NCBI RefSeq assembly: GCF_019668485.1
Contig: NZ_AP024619.1
Location: 1,611,001 to 1,675,000, forward strand
Source: Gelria sp. Kuro-4
GTDB taxonomy: Bacteria > Bacillota > DTU030 > DUMP01
Direction of reading: 5' to 3'
DNA length: 64,000 bases
In this document: positions 42,475-50,602 of the stretch, piece after piece
Layout: each line of letters starts with the position of its first letter
Position numbering within the stretch: the stretch's first letter is position 1
Notes under the pieces: model-generated
Seen by the model: the letters and a program-made list of their open reading frames with translations, nothing else
Told to the model about the DNA's origin: nothing
Database searches by the model: none
Position numbers and translations under genes: made by a program

Positions 42475-43521
42475 ATGAAACTCAAATGGCTTGTGGCTAT
42501 GGTTCTGGTTACAGTTCTAGCCGTGAGCGGCTGCTCTGGACAAAGCAAGACAACACCTTCCGCTAAAGATTCTGATAACAAGGTCTACGTGATCAAGGCT
42601 ACCCACCCATTTACTGCAGCTCATCCATGGAATAAAGGACTTGAGAAATTTGCAGAATTAGTTCAGCAGAAGACAAATGGGAGAATAAAAGTTGAAGTGT
42701 ATCCAGCTGGACAGCTCTCTGGAGGAAATCCTCGTACACAGAACGAACAGGTTCAGGCTGGCACGCTGCAAATGGTTATTCAGTCTCCCATAATCTGGAC
42801 TAACTGGGACTCACGATATATGGTATACAACCTTCCATTCTTGTTTCCTGATCGAGATACGGCCTTTAAAGTGGTAGAGAACAGTGACGTGGTGAAGGAA
42901 ACGCTAAGTTTCCTAGAACCTAAAGGTGTCAAATTTTTGGGAATCTGGGAAAACGGCTTCAGGCATGTAACAAACTCTAAGCGTGCTATAAAGACCCCTG
43001 ATGACATGCGCGGTTTAAAACTTAGGATTCCAGAAACAAACTTGTTTATTAGTACTTTTAAAGCTCTTGGCGCACAGCCGACTGTAATCCCCATGGGTGA
43101 GGTCTACACGGCGTTACAACAAGGTACCGCAGACGGGCAAGAAAACCCACTGTCGGTAATCGAGTCCAATAAACTCTATGAAGTACAAAAGCACGTGACG
43201 ATTTGGCACGCATGCTGGGATCCTGCCCTGGTGGCCATCAATAAGAAGTTCTACGATGAACTTCCTCAGGAATTGCAGAAGGCAGTCCAAGAAGCTGTCA
43301 ATGAAGCAGGAGAATACGAGATTAATCTTATAGCGCAAGATGACGAACGACTACTTGGAGAGCTCGCTACGAAAGGCATGGAGGTTACCCAGCTCACTCC
43401 TGAACAGGAAGAGCAGTTCCGGAAAGCAACCTCAGGAGTCTATGATGAGTTCCAAAACACCATTGGGAAAGATCTAATAGATCGATTCAAAAAAGCGATT
43501 GAAGAAGCCAAGAAGGGATAA
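42475..43521 (+). CDS. dctP: TRAP solute-binding lipoprotein DctP (second system)
   Basis: Extracellular binding protein of 348 residues. Lipobox 'LAVSGC' with Cys20 ends the signal peptide. DctP features: 'THPFTAAHPWNKGLEKFAEL', 'YPAGQLSGGNPRTQNEQVQ', 'WENGFRHVTNSKRAIKTP', 'LKLRIPETN' with the ligand-binding Arg. GGGGAG lies 8 bases before the ATG. The codon use is more AT-rich than catabolon 1, in keeping with a separate origin. A hairpin separates it from dctQ. Confidence 0.9.
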   Translation: MKLKWLVAMVLVTVLAVSGCSGQSKTTPSAKDSDNKVYVIKATHPFTAAHPWNKGLEKFAELVQQKTNGRIKVEVYPAGQLSGGNPRTQNEQVQAGTLQMVIQSPIIWTNWDSRYMVYNLPFLFPDRDTAFKVVENSDVVKETLSFLEPKGVKFLGIWENGFRHVTNSKRAIKTPDDMRGLKLRIPETNLFISTFKALGAQPTVIPMGEVYTALQQGTADGQENPLSVIESNKLYEVQKHVTIWHACWDPALVAINKKFYDELPQELQKAVQEAVNEAGEYEINLIAQDDERLLGELATKGMEVTQLTPEQEEQFRKATSGVYDEFQNTIGKDLIDRFKKAIEEAKKG

Positions 43522-43545
43522 TAGGAAAAACGAGAGACCTTACAT

Positions 43546-43569
43546 GGGCCTGCATTAGGCTGCAGGCCC
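43546..43569 (+). terminator. Intercistronic hairpin between dctP and dctQ (second system)
   Basis: Perfect 9-bp stem gggcctgca / tgcaggccc, loop ttaggc. No T run follows, so partial termination or mRNA end protection is likely, which would favour dctP over the membrane genes. Confidence 0.55.
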
Positions 43570-43612
43570 GCTTCTCTCAATACGGTTAAGTATTCAAAGG
43601 TGGGAAACAAGT

Positions 43613-44092
43613 ATGCCGAACCAGAAGGGTGTAACACATTACCTGAATGACCTGGAAGAAATTCTTCTCATTCCGTTAATGGTAGTAATGACTGTCCTGG
43701 CCTTTGTTCAAGTAGTAACTCGTTTCCTTCTCCATCTGCCTGTTCCTTGGCTGGAAGAGCTACTCAGATTCCTATTTATTTGGAGTAGCGTTGTAGGTGC
43801 TAGCGCGGGAATCAAAAGACATGCACACCCGAACCTGGATTTTGTAATTTCCATGTTTCCTAGACCTGTTCATCGATTTCTTCAGATGTTCGGTGTAGGT
43901 TGTGTTATTCTGTTTTCTGGCTTAATGATTTGGGCTTCTATTGGACTGGTTTTAATCCAAGCAGGTTCGGGGCAACTTTCTGCTGCGATGCGTATTCCAA
44001 TGTACTTTGGTACCCTAGCGATTCCAGTGGGCTTCATGCTCCTGGGGGTAAGAAGCGCACAGGTACTCATAACCAAGAAGTTCTCGCAGTAA
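43613..44092 (+). CDS. dctQ: TRAP transporter small membrane subunit DctQ (second system)
   Basis: Four-helix membrane subunit of 159 residues: 'VTRFLLHLPVPWLEELLRFL' and 'GQLSAAMRIPMYFGTLAIPV' are DctQ signatures. Its partner dctM lies 1182 bases downstream instead of adjacent, because transposon relics separate them. The gene itself looks intact, with a start at ATG 43613 after aggtggg. Confidence 0.88.
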   Translation: MPNQKGVTHYLNDLEEILLIPLMVVMTVLAFVQVVTRFLLHLPVPWLEELLRFLFIWSSVVGASAGIKRHAHPNLDFVISMFPRPVHRFLQMFGVGCVILFSGLMIWASIGLVLIQAGSGQLSAAMRIPMYFGTLAIPVGFMLLGVRSAQVLITKKFSQ

Positions 44093-44271
44093 GGTGTTGT
44101 TCCAGATTTCGTGGAATTTAGACGTAGGCGGCCTCCTGCTCCTGCATGATATAACAGGGGTAGGAAAGAAAAGTAAAAGAGGTACCTACACACATATTGG
44201 CATACCACAAAAGACGTACTAGCAAGAGTTCCTGAGCAAGTAACCTTGCAAATTTCGTCGGGCCGGGCTGA
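44093..44271 (+). other. Spacer after dctQ
   Basis: About 180 bases of AT-rich DNA between the dctQ stop and the IS110 end. I see no gene, only a possible Shine-Dalgarno-free remnant. Confidence 0.4.
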
Positions 44272-44665
44272 AGGATTTATCGCCACCTTTAGCCGGCCGT
44301 CAAAACCTTCCGCTCCGCTCCGGCCCTGTCGGGAGGCGGCTTAAGCCGCCGGTCTTGACCGCCGGCAACAAGGTGTAGGACTTACCACTGCGCCAGATGT
44401 AGTAGATGGTTACCATTAGTTTACGCATGAGAGCCAGCGTAGCGACTTTAGGGTGCTTACCTTCTTGAAGTTTGCGCTGATAAAAGACATGGAAGTTCAG
44501 GTCAAAGCGCTTGGCGGCTTGGGTGCAGTACCAGAGCGCTCGGCGCAGGTAAGGGGAGCCGCGCTTGGAGACCTGTATGCGGGTACCTTGGAATTCCCCC
44601 AATTCCCGGATGCCGGCATCAAGACAGCTAAAGCTACGAAGCGGGCGCCCGGAGCGCCCTGGCAG
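44272..44665 (-). pseudogene. IS110-family transposase C-terminal relic (copy 1) with its 3' non-coding end
   Basis: On the minus strand about 90 codons encode the Transposase_20 part: 'CLDAGIRELGEFQGTRIQVS', 'KRGSPYLRRALWYCTQ' and 'LMVTIYYIWRSGKSY'. The N-terminal RuvC-like DEDD domain is absent. Downstream (44275-44385) is a structured end holding ggcggcttaagccgcc, shared with copy 2 at 46598. It is truncated at 44650-44665 where another transposase relic starts. Confidence 0.8.
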
Positions 44666-45250
44666 AACTCCTGACGCGACGCCTAGACCAGGAAAGATAC
44701 CTTGTCCTGATGATCGACGGAGTGGTAGTAGCACAGCATACGGTGGTGGTCGCCCTAGGGATTGCTGCCAACGGAAAAGCACACCCTTGGGCTGTGGGAG
44801 GGCGCCACGGAAAACAAGGCCGTCTACCAGGCGCTGCTGGCGGACATCGTGGAAAGGGGATACAGAGCAACGAGGGCATCTTGGTCGTCATCGACGGGAG
44901 CAAAGCCCTAGCGGCAGCCGTGAAGGATGCCTTTGGGGATCGGGCCTTCATCCAGCGCTGTCGCGTGCACAAGAAGCGGAACGTCATGGAGCACCTGCCT
45001 GAAGGCGAGCAGTCCTGGGCGGCGCGGAAGCTTGACTTGTCGCAACGTGAAGAGATGGCGGCATGGGGAACAAATCCTTCGCTGGATGGCGGCGGCCTAC
45101 CTGGAGGCCGAACAGGGCATTCACCGCATCAAGGGATACCAGGAGCTGGTCGTCATGGAGAAGGCGATGCGGAAGGAACTCTTCCCAGAACGATCCACGG
45201 TCGCCGAAAACGGCCGTCCCGAAAATCGAAGAACGGGACAACGCCTACAG
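44650..45250 (+). pseudogene. IS256/Mutator-family transposase relic
   Basis: Plus-strand fragments of an IS256-type DDE transposase in several frames: 'LAELLTRRLDQERYLVLMID', 'GVVVAQHTVVVALGIAANGK', 'ATENKAVYQALLADIVERGY', 'VVIDGSKAL', 'GDRAFIQRCRVHKKRNVMEH' and 'AAAYLEAEQGIHRIKGYQEL'. The Asp of 'LMIDG' and of 'VVIDGSKAL' are the first catalytic positions. At least three frameshifts and a missing N-terminus make it inactive. It ends about 25 bases before dctM. Confidence 0.8.
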
Positions 45251-45274
45251 TAATATCAGGGAGGTTTTCATCCC

Positions 45275-46549
45275 ATGGCTCTAATTGCTGCATTGCTGTT
45301 CGTGCTGTTCCTGGCTTTAAGCATACCCATCGCTGCGTCGCTTGGCTTGGCTTCACTGATTGCTGTATTGGTTACTAATAAGGTTCCTCTTGTTATTGTC
45401 TCGCAAATGGTTTATGCTTCTGCCGATTCGTTTTCACTTATGGCGATACCTTTTTTTATGCTGGCGGGAACAGTAATGGAAGCAGGAGGCCTTTCCAGGA
45501 GACTTATTAACTTCGCAAACTGTGTGGTTGGTGGGACGACAGGTGGCTTAGGGGCAATTGCAGTCTTGACCAGTATGTTTTTTGCTGCGATCTCTGGATC
45601 CGGACCAGCAACTGTGGCAGCCTTGGGTACAATTCTCATTCCGGCAATGATGGAGGCCGGATATGATGCTGCCTATGCTTCTGCACTCATGGCCACCGCA
45701 GGGGCAATCGGTATAGTCATTCCACCTAGCATTCCGATGGTCGTTTATGGAGTTCAATCTGACGTCTCTGTCGGGGCCCTCTTCTTAGGTGGGTTCCTTC
45801 CCGGAATCTTGTTCGGGGGAGCATTGCTTGCTTATAATTATGTACGTTCCAAGCACCAACAGTGGGGTGGAACTTCAAGACCATCTTTACGGGAAGCTAT
45901 GTTAGCTGCAAAAGATGCTCTTCCGGCTTTGCTTACGCCGGTAATAATTCTTGGCGGGATCTACGGTGGCGTTTTTACACCGACAGAGGCAGCTGCTGTT
46001 GCAGTCGTCTATGGAGTAATGGTGGGAAGGTTTGTGTACAAGGAACTAGACTGGGGAAAGTTCCCAAAGGCCCTAGTTGATGCAGGTATCAATTCAGCTG
46101 TGGTTGTGTTGATTATCATGGGCGCTTCAATTTTCTCGTGGATCATTGTCAGTGAAAACGTACCAGCCCTCCTCGTAGACTTGGTAAGAAGCATTTCTCA
46201 AAGCAGTGTAGTTGTTCTCTTGTTAATCAACATTCTTCTACTCATAGCAGGATGTTTATTGGACGCGTCGTCGGCAATAATCGTATTGACGCCCCTTTTG
46301 CTACCGGTGATCAAGGCCTTTAATGTTGATCCTTTGCACTTTGGTATAATAATGGTGGTAAACTTAGCCGTTGGGCTAATTACGCCGCCAGTTGGGTTGG
46401 ATCTTTATGTAGCAGCAGGTATTGCTAAGCTAAGCCTTGAACAAATCTCCAGGGCTGTTGTTCCTCTTATTGTTGTTACGATAGTGGCATTGCTTGTTAC
46501 AACGTACGTGCCTTCTTTGTCACTAGCATTGCCGCATCTGCTTAAGTAG
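45275..46549 (+). CDS. dctM: TRAP transporter large permease DctM (second system)
   Basis: Permease of 424 residues with about twelve hydrophobic helices. 'MAIPFFMLAGTVMEAGGLS', 'AAISGSGPATVAALGTILIP', 'GGIYGGVFTPTEAAAVAVVY' and 'NLAVGLITPPVGLDLYVAAG' are DctM hallmarks. AGGGAGG at about 45257 precedes ATG 45275, so translation is intact though the transcript must cross IS relics. Sequence is complete, suggesting the transporter may still work or was interrupted recently. Confidence 0.9.
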   Translation: MALIAALLFVLFLALSIPIAASLGLASLIAVLVTNKVPLVIVSQMVYASADSFSLMAIPFFMLAGTVMEAGGLSRRLINFANCVVGGTTGGLGAIAVLTSMFFAAISGSGPATVAALGTILIPAMMEAGYDAAYASALMATAGAIGIVIPPSIPMVVYGVQSDVSVGALFLGGFLPGILFGGALLAYNYVRSKHQQWGGTSRPSLREAMLAAKDALPALLTPVIILGGIYGGVFTPTEAAAVAVVYGVMVGRFVYKELDWGKFPKALVDAGINSAVVVLIIMGASIFSWIIVSENVPALLVDLVRSISQSSVVVLLLINILLLIAGCLLDASSAIIVLTPLLLPVIKAFNVDPLHFGIIMVVNLAVGLITPPVGLDLYVAAGIAKLSLEQISRAVVPLIVVTIVALLVTTYVPSLSLALPHLLK

Positions 46550-46597
46550 GCATGTGATGTCCCTAAGCTGCTGTAGAATCACTTTAACCCGGCTTGC

Positions 46598-46800
46598 GAT
46601 TATCGCCACCTTTAGCCGGCCGTCAAGACTCTCCGCTCCGGCCCTGTCGGGCGGCGGCTTAAGCCGCCGGTCCTGACTGCCGGCAGCAAGGTGACGGGCA
46701 TGGCAAATAAGCCCGACCCACTCTGCGGGACGGATGGATCGTTCTTAGGCGTGTTGATGGGCCACAGGATGCCACACGTACTCTGAATCGTAGGACTTAC
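46598..46800 (-). mobile_element. Structured non-coding end of IS110-family copy 2
   Basis: About 200 bases after the transposase stop on the minus strand, sharing atcgccacctttagccggcc and a ggcggcttaagccgcc palindrome with copy 1 at 44275. Copy 1 lacks roughly 100 bases of this end (the part around 46690-46790). In IS110/IS1111 elements the non-coding end holds a structured bridge (seek) RNA. Whether this one does is inference. Confidence 0.5.
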
Positions 46801-47500
46801 CACTGCGCCAGATGTAGTAGATGGTTACCATTAGTTTACGCATGAGAGCTACCGTAGCGACTTTTAGGTGTTTGCCTTCCTGAAGTTTACGCTGATAAAA
46901 GGCATAGAAGTTCGGGTCAAAGCGCTTGGTAGCTTGGGCACAGTACCAGAGCGCTCGGCGCAGGTAAGGGGAGCCGCGCTTGGAGACGTGCATGCGGGTA
47001 CCTTGGAATTCCCCTGACTCCCGAACGCTGGCGTCAAGACCGGCGAAAGCTACGAAGGGCCTGGGGTTGGTGAAAGCAGAGATATCCGGGATCTCGCCCA
47101 AACCACCAGGCCAACACCCGGTATGGTTTCAAGGACATGCTGGGGCGACTTTGCCTCTGTTGCCTTTTCGCCCTCCTCGGCTGCCTTCTGAGCGCCGCAT
47201 ACTTCCGTGAGCACCTGGTCAATGGCTTCTTCCACGGTTTCGACTTAGTCCTCGAGAAACTTAATTTGGGCAAAGAGGAGCTTGAGCTCGAGGGCGAAAC
47301 TGTCGAGGCCCATAGTAATGCCGAAGCTGTTGCGCGCCAGATTTTGGGCTTCTACGGCTTTGCCTTCACCAAAGCGGCCCCGGGAGGCCTGCGAAAGCAG
47401 GGTCACCAGTTCAGAAAGGTCAGCAGCAGCCAGTTCTTCTGGGGTGGGGTAGCTCCGGAGCAGTTCCCGGGAGCTGCGGGCGACGTCGATCCACAGTAGT
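46745..47500 (-). pseudogene. IS110-family transposase relic (copy 2)
   Basis: Minus strand. 'GEIPDISAFTNPRPFVAFAG' and 'LDASVRESGEFQGTRMHVSK' then 'RGSPYLRRALWYCAQATKRF' give the C-terminal Transposase_20 domain. Upstream, in another frame, 'SPQHVLETIPGVGLVV' and a coiled-coil-like 'EEAIDQVLTEVCGAQKAAEE' precede it, and a third frame carries the piece before that ('YPTPEELAAADLSELVTLLS'). At least two frameshifts separate them, and the catalytic DEDD N-terminus is not seen. Confidence 0.8.
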
Positions 47501-47971
47501 ACAAGGGAACAGCTCCTTCTTCCAAAGTAAAGGGCAGGTTCCCGGTGCCCTACGGAGCCACAACCTTGCTGGTTACTCGCGCTAAGCAGGAAAACCTGTT
47601 GCGCAACGTGCTCAATCGTAGTTCCCCGTAGGGGTGGGGCAGCAGTCTTTTGTTCAAGCTAGCCCAAGAGAGTGCCTTTGGGACCCTTCGCTGTCGCCCA
47701 CCCTTACGAGGAATTGTCTCTTATCAGGCTCTCTTTTTCAAGAACCTAACCGATTATATTGTACAAGGTACCTACTTTGCTAACGAAAAGGAACCACCCC
47801 GGCTAAGGCTACACTGAGGGGTGGCCCATTTCTTGTTGCCAGAATGGATAGCCTTCTTATCGAACAGTACACCGTACGCAGGTAACGTGGTACTATCTTA
47901 CAATCTCAAGGAGGATATGCCGGAAGATTGGCGAGCTTTGCTATGGTATCCGGGCCGTTGGTTAGGCCTGA
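47501..47971 (+). other. Unassigned stretch between the IS110 and IS21 relics
   Basis: About 470 bases without a recognisable gene. A hairpin ccacccc / ggggtgg lies at 47794-47824, followed by a pyrimidine-rich stretch, and could be a terminator. An open frame from 47821 encodes a ~50-residue fragment that I do not recognise. Confidence 0.4.
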
Positions 47972-48219
47972 TGCGGATTCCGGCCCAAATTGAACCGGTT
48001 CCGGACCAAATCGTCCAGCTGTTCCGAATTAAAGCGACCGCTGATTCCGGTTCAAAGCGTCCCGCGACTACCTATTCCGACCAAGTGACCAATCGTTGCT
48101 GGGACACCGGAAAAGGCTAAGGCTGCGCTGGAGTGGAGACCACTCGGCCTGAGGACTTTGACCAGACCAGGCCTGGAAGTTGCCAAGGAGCAAGTTGTAA
48201 GGGGAAGGGGTCAAGGCCG
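47972..48219 (+). mobile_element. IS21-family left end and leader (copy B, first part)
   Basis: Starts tgcggattccggcccaaa and continues with repeated attccgg..caaa blocks (for example around 48030 and 48050), then agaccactcggcc and ggggaaggggtcaag, matching copy A at 26194-26423 read in reverse. Copy B is cut at 48220 by an ISNCY-like element and resumes at 49869. Confidence 0.7.
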
Positions 48220-49868
48220 TAGCTAGAGTCCCCTGAAAAACCATAGTGCCGAAATGGAAAAGGAATCCTCAATCCGGTTGGCGAAGATGTTCGGGAGCAA
48301 GCCAAAAACACTTCCCCGCCGGTGAGGATTCCTCGATAACCGTATTCGCTGGCCGGCAGGGAAATCCTGCTGGAGGGATCAAACATGTTGGTACTCCGTC
48401 GAGAACAACTAAGCCTGTGGGATGCGATACTCCCGGAAGAGGTTCGTACTTTCAACGCGGAATTAACCGATGTCAATCGGTGGCTCGACGACGAGCGATT
48501 CATGGAGCCATTTGTTAAGAAGTTCTCTACCCACATCGGTCGGCCTACGGTTCCGGTAGATACGTACCTCCGGCTGATGTTCCTCAAGTTCCGGTATCAA
48601 CTGGGATACGAGACCTTAGTGGCGGAAGTTCAAGACAGCATTACCTGGCGACTGTTCTGCCGCCTTCCGCTTGATATGGCCGTACCTCACTCTACGACGC
48701 TCATCAAGCTGACCAAGAAGTACGGAGAGAAAACCTTGGAAGAACTCAATACCCTTCTTGTCCCAAAAGCAAGAAGGGAACGCATCATCAAGACCAAGAA
48801 GCTGCGGATTGACACCACCGTAGTAGAAGCGGACATCAAACACCCTACGGATGCAGGGCTGCTGGCCGACGGCGTGCGCGTTATCAGCTGGACGGTAAAG
48901 AAAATAAAGGCTGCTGTAGAGAAAGCGGGAGAAAACCTTGCCTCTTTCCGGGATCGGACACGAACGGTTAAGCCGGCGCTCCTGGCCATTGGCAAGGTCC
49001 TTAAGCGGCGCAGTGGTGAAGCCGTCAAGGAAGTGCGCAAGATCACCGGTAAGCTTATCACTGTGGCCAAGAAAACGGTAACCGAAGCGAAGACAGTTCT
49101 TGAGCTGTGCAAAGAGAAATCGGATGGTAGAGTGGCGCGCTTGACCATCACCTTGGAGAAGTTTGTTTCGGCCACTGAGCAGGTTATTGCTCAAACTGAG
49201 GAAGTGCAATCAGGTAACCGCCGCATTCCGGAAAAGCTTGTCAGCTTGTTTGACCCTGAGGCCCGCCCGATCAAAAAAGGCAAGCTCAAGTCCCCCACTG
49301 AGTTTGGCCGTAAGGTTATCCTTGAAGAAAGCGAAGAGAGGATCATAGTAGGCTTCCCAGTGCTGAAAGGCAATCCGTCCGATAACACCCTGCTTGAAGA
49401 CTCCATCGACCGTTACCGAAAGGTTTTCCACCGGCCACCGCTTGCAGTATCCACAGACCGCGGCTTTTACAGTAAAGACAATGAGGAAATGCTTCGTGGC
49501 AAGTACGTCCCGCAGTTCGCTATCCCCAAGCCAGGGAAACGCTCAGCGGAAAGAAAGCAGCTCGAGTCTTCGTCCCGATTTAAGCGCCTGCAGAAATGGC
49601 GTGCCGGTGGCGAAGGCACGATAGGCCTACCGAAAAGAAAGTATGGTTTGCGGCGTAGCCTGTTTAGGGGTACCCTTGGCAATAACTGCTGGGTGGCCTT
49701 GTCTATCCTCACCTATAACTTTACGAGAATAGCGACGCTGAGCCTCGAGGCGGGGAGCTAACCAAGGACAGGGATTAGAGGCAAAGGTCGACAAGAAACC
49801 AGGACGCAAAAGCTCAGGATGATAAGGGTTGATACTACTGTGAAGACTTTTTCAGGGGACTCTAGCTA
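48220..49868 (+). mobile_element. ISNCY-like insertion sequence with perfect 21-bp terminal inverted repeats
   Basis: The 21-bp ends (48220-48240 starting tagctagagtcccctg, and 49848-49868 its exact complement) bound a 1649-bp element carrying one transposase gene. It sits inside the IS21 leader: removing it brings ggggaaggggtcaaggccgt next to aacaggaggg, which reconstitutes the leader of copy A. Its intact ends and gene suggest a recent insertion. Confidence 0.85.
48385..49761 (+). CDS. Transposase of the ISNCY-like element
   Basis: DDE-type transposase of 458 residues, uninterrupted. N-terminal helices ('LGYETLVAEVQDSITWRLFC'), then 'KLRIDTTVVEADIKHPTDAG' with a catalytic Asp, a long charged helical insert (about 180-290), 'AVSTDRGFYSKDNEEML' with the second Asp, and a basic C-terminus. 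The arrangement resembles IS5-superfamily/ISNCY transposases. Start at ATG 48385 follows ggaggga. Exact family assignment is from memory of sequence style. Confidence 0.8.
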   Translation: MLVLRREQLSLWDAILPEEVRTFNAELTDVNRWLDDERFMEPFVKKFSTHIGRPTVPVDTYLRLMFLKFRYQLGYETLVAEVQDSITWRLFCRLPLDMAVPHSTTLIKLTKKYGEKTLEELNTLLVPKARRERIIKTKKLRIDTTVVEADIKHPTDAGLLADGVRVISWTVKKIKAAVEKAGENLASFRDRTRTVKPALLAIGKVLKRRSGEAVKEVRKITGKLITVAKKTVTEAKTVLELCKEKSDGRVARLTITLEKFVSATEQVIAQTEEVQSGNRRIPEKLVSLFDPEARPIKKGKLKSPTEFGRKVILEESEERIIVGFPVLKGNPSDNTLLEDSIDRYRKVFHRPPLAVSTDRGFYSKDNEEMLRGKYVPQFAIPKPGKRSAERKQLESSSRFKRLQKWRAGGEGTIGLPKRKYGLRRSLFRGTLGNNCWVALSILTYNFTRIATLSLEAGS

Positions 49869-50490
49869 ACAGGAGGGTATCCATGCGCAAGATCAAAGAG
49901 ATTCTTCGCCTGCGTTACGAACTAGAGATCGGGGTGCGGCAGATCGCCCGCAGCCTCTCCGTGGCCCACAGGCACCGTGAGCGACCTCCTTGAACGGGCC
50001 GAGGTGGCAGGCCTCACCTGGCCGCTTCCGGCCGACCTCAGCGAAGCCGACCAGGAAAAAAGGTCTATCCCGGCAATACTGACAAAGCGCGTCCGCGCTC
50101 TATGCCGGACCTGGAGTGGGTCCAGGCGTGACCCTGTAGCTTCTTTGACTGGAGTACAAGTAGAACCAGCCGGACGGGTATCAATACAGCCAGTTCTGTC
50201 AGCTTTAACGTAAATGGTGTCGCAAGCTCAACGTCGTCATGCGCTAGAGCCACCAGGCAGGCGAGAAGCTGTTCGTCGATTACACTGGCCAGACCGTCCC
50301 CGTGGTTGGCCCGGCGACGGGCGAAGTGCGGCCCGCCCAGATCTTCGTGGCGGTACTTGGCGCCAGCAGTTACGCTTACGCCGAAGCCGCTTGGAGCCAA
50401 GACCTGAGCTTCTGGATTGCTACGCACCCGCAGGCTTTTGCCTTCTTTCACAGGGTAACCGAGGTGATCGTGCTCCAGCAGAATAGGACT
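49869..50490 (+). pseudogene. IS21 istA relic (copy B, second part)
   Basis: AGGAGGG then ATG 49883 opens 'MRKIKEILRLRYELEIGVRQ' and 'IARSL', and a frameshift follows after about 27 codons. 'LLERAEVAGLTWPLPADLSE' is in a second frame. Later '[13 protein letters not shown]' and '[20 protein letters not shown]' in a third frame is the DDE domain start (Asp of 'FVDYTG'). It ends abruptly near 50490, before the remaining catalytic region. istB is not present here. Confidence 0.85.
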
Positions 50491-50497
50491 TAGAAAG

Positions 50498-50514
50498 ACC
50501 GGGTTTTACCCGGC
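50498..50514. repeat. Left 17-bp direct repeat flanking the IS1182 element
   Basis: accgggttttacccggc, identical to 52078-52094. It contains a ccgggt-ttt-acccgg hairpin. See the element entry. Confidence 0.85.
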
Positions 50515-50550
50515 GAGGCTGTTGACAAAGAAGGTCAGCAGCCTCTTTTT
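50515..50550 (+). terminator. Terminator-like hairpin at the IS1182 left end
   Basis: 12-bp stem with one mismatch (gaggctgttgac / gtcagcagcctc), loop aaagaag, then TTTTTG. It would shield the transposase gene from read-through transcription. Confidence 0.7.
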
Positions 50551-50602
50551 GTTGAATACTATATTAATGTAGTCAATAGAAAAAGGAGTGAAAGCAAGAT
50601 AG

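Noticed and set aside
44710-45378. A 222-residue gene with an N-terminal MIDGVVVAQH
   Set aside because: It is the frameshifted relic of an IS256-type transposase that runs into dctM; only the first ~35 residues match the family in that frame.
47137-47499. A 120-residue gene on the + strand
   Set aside because: Its antisense strand carries IS110 transposase pieces, which explain the open frame.
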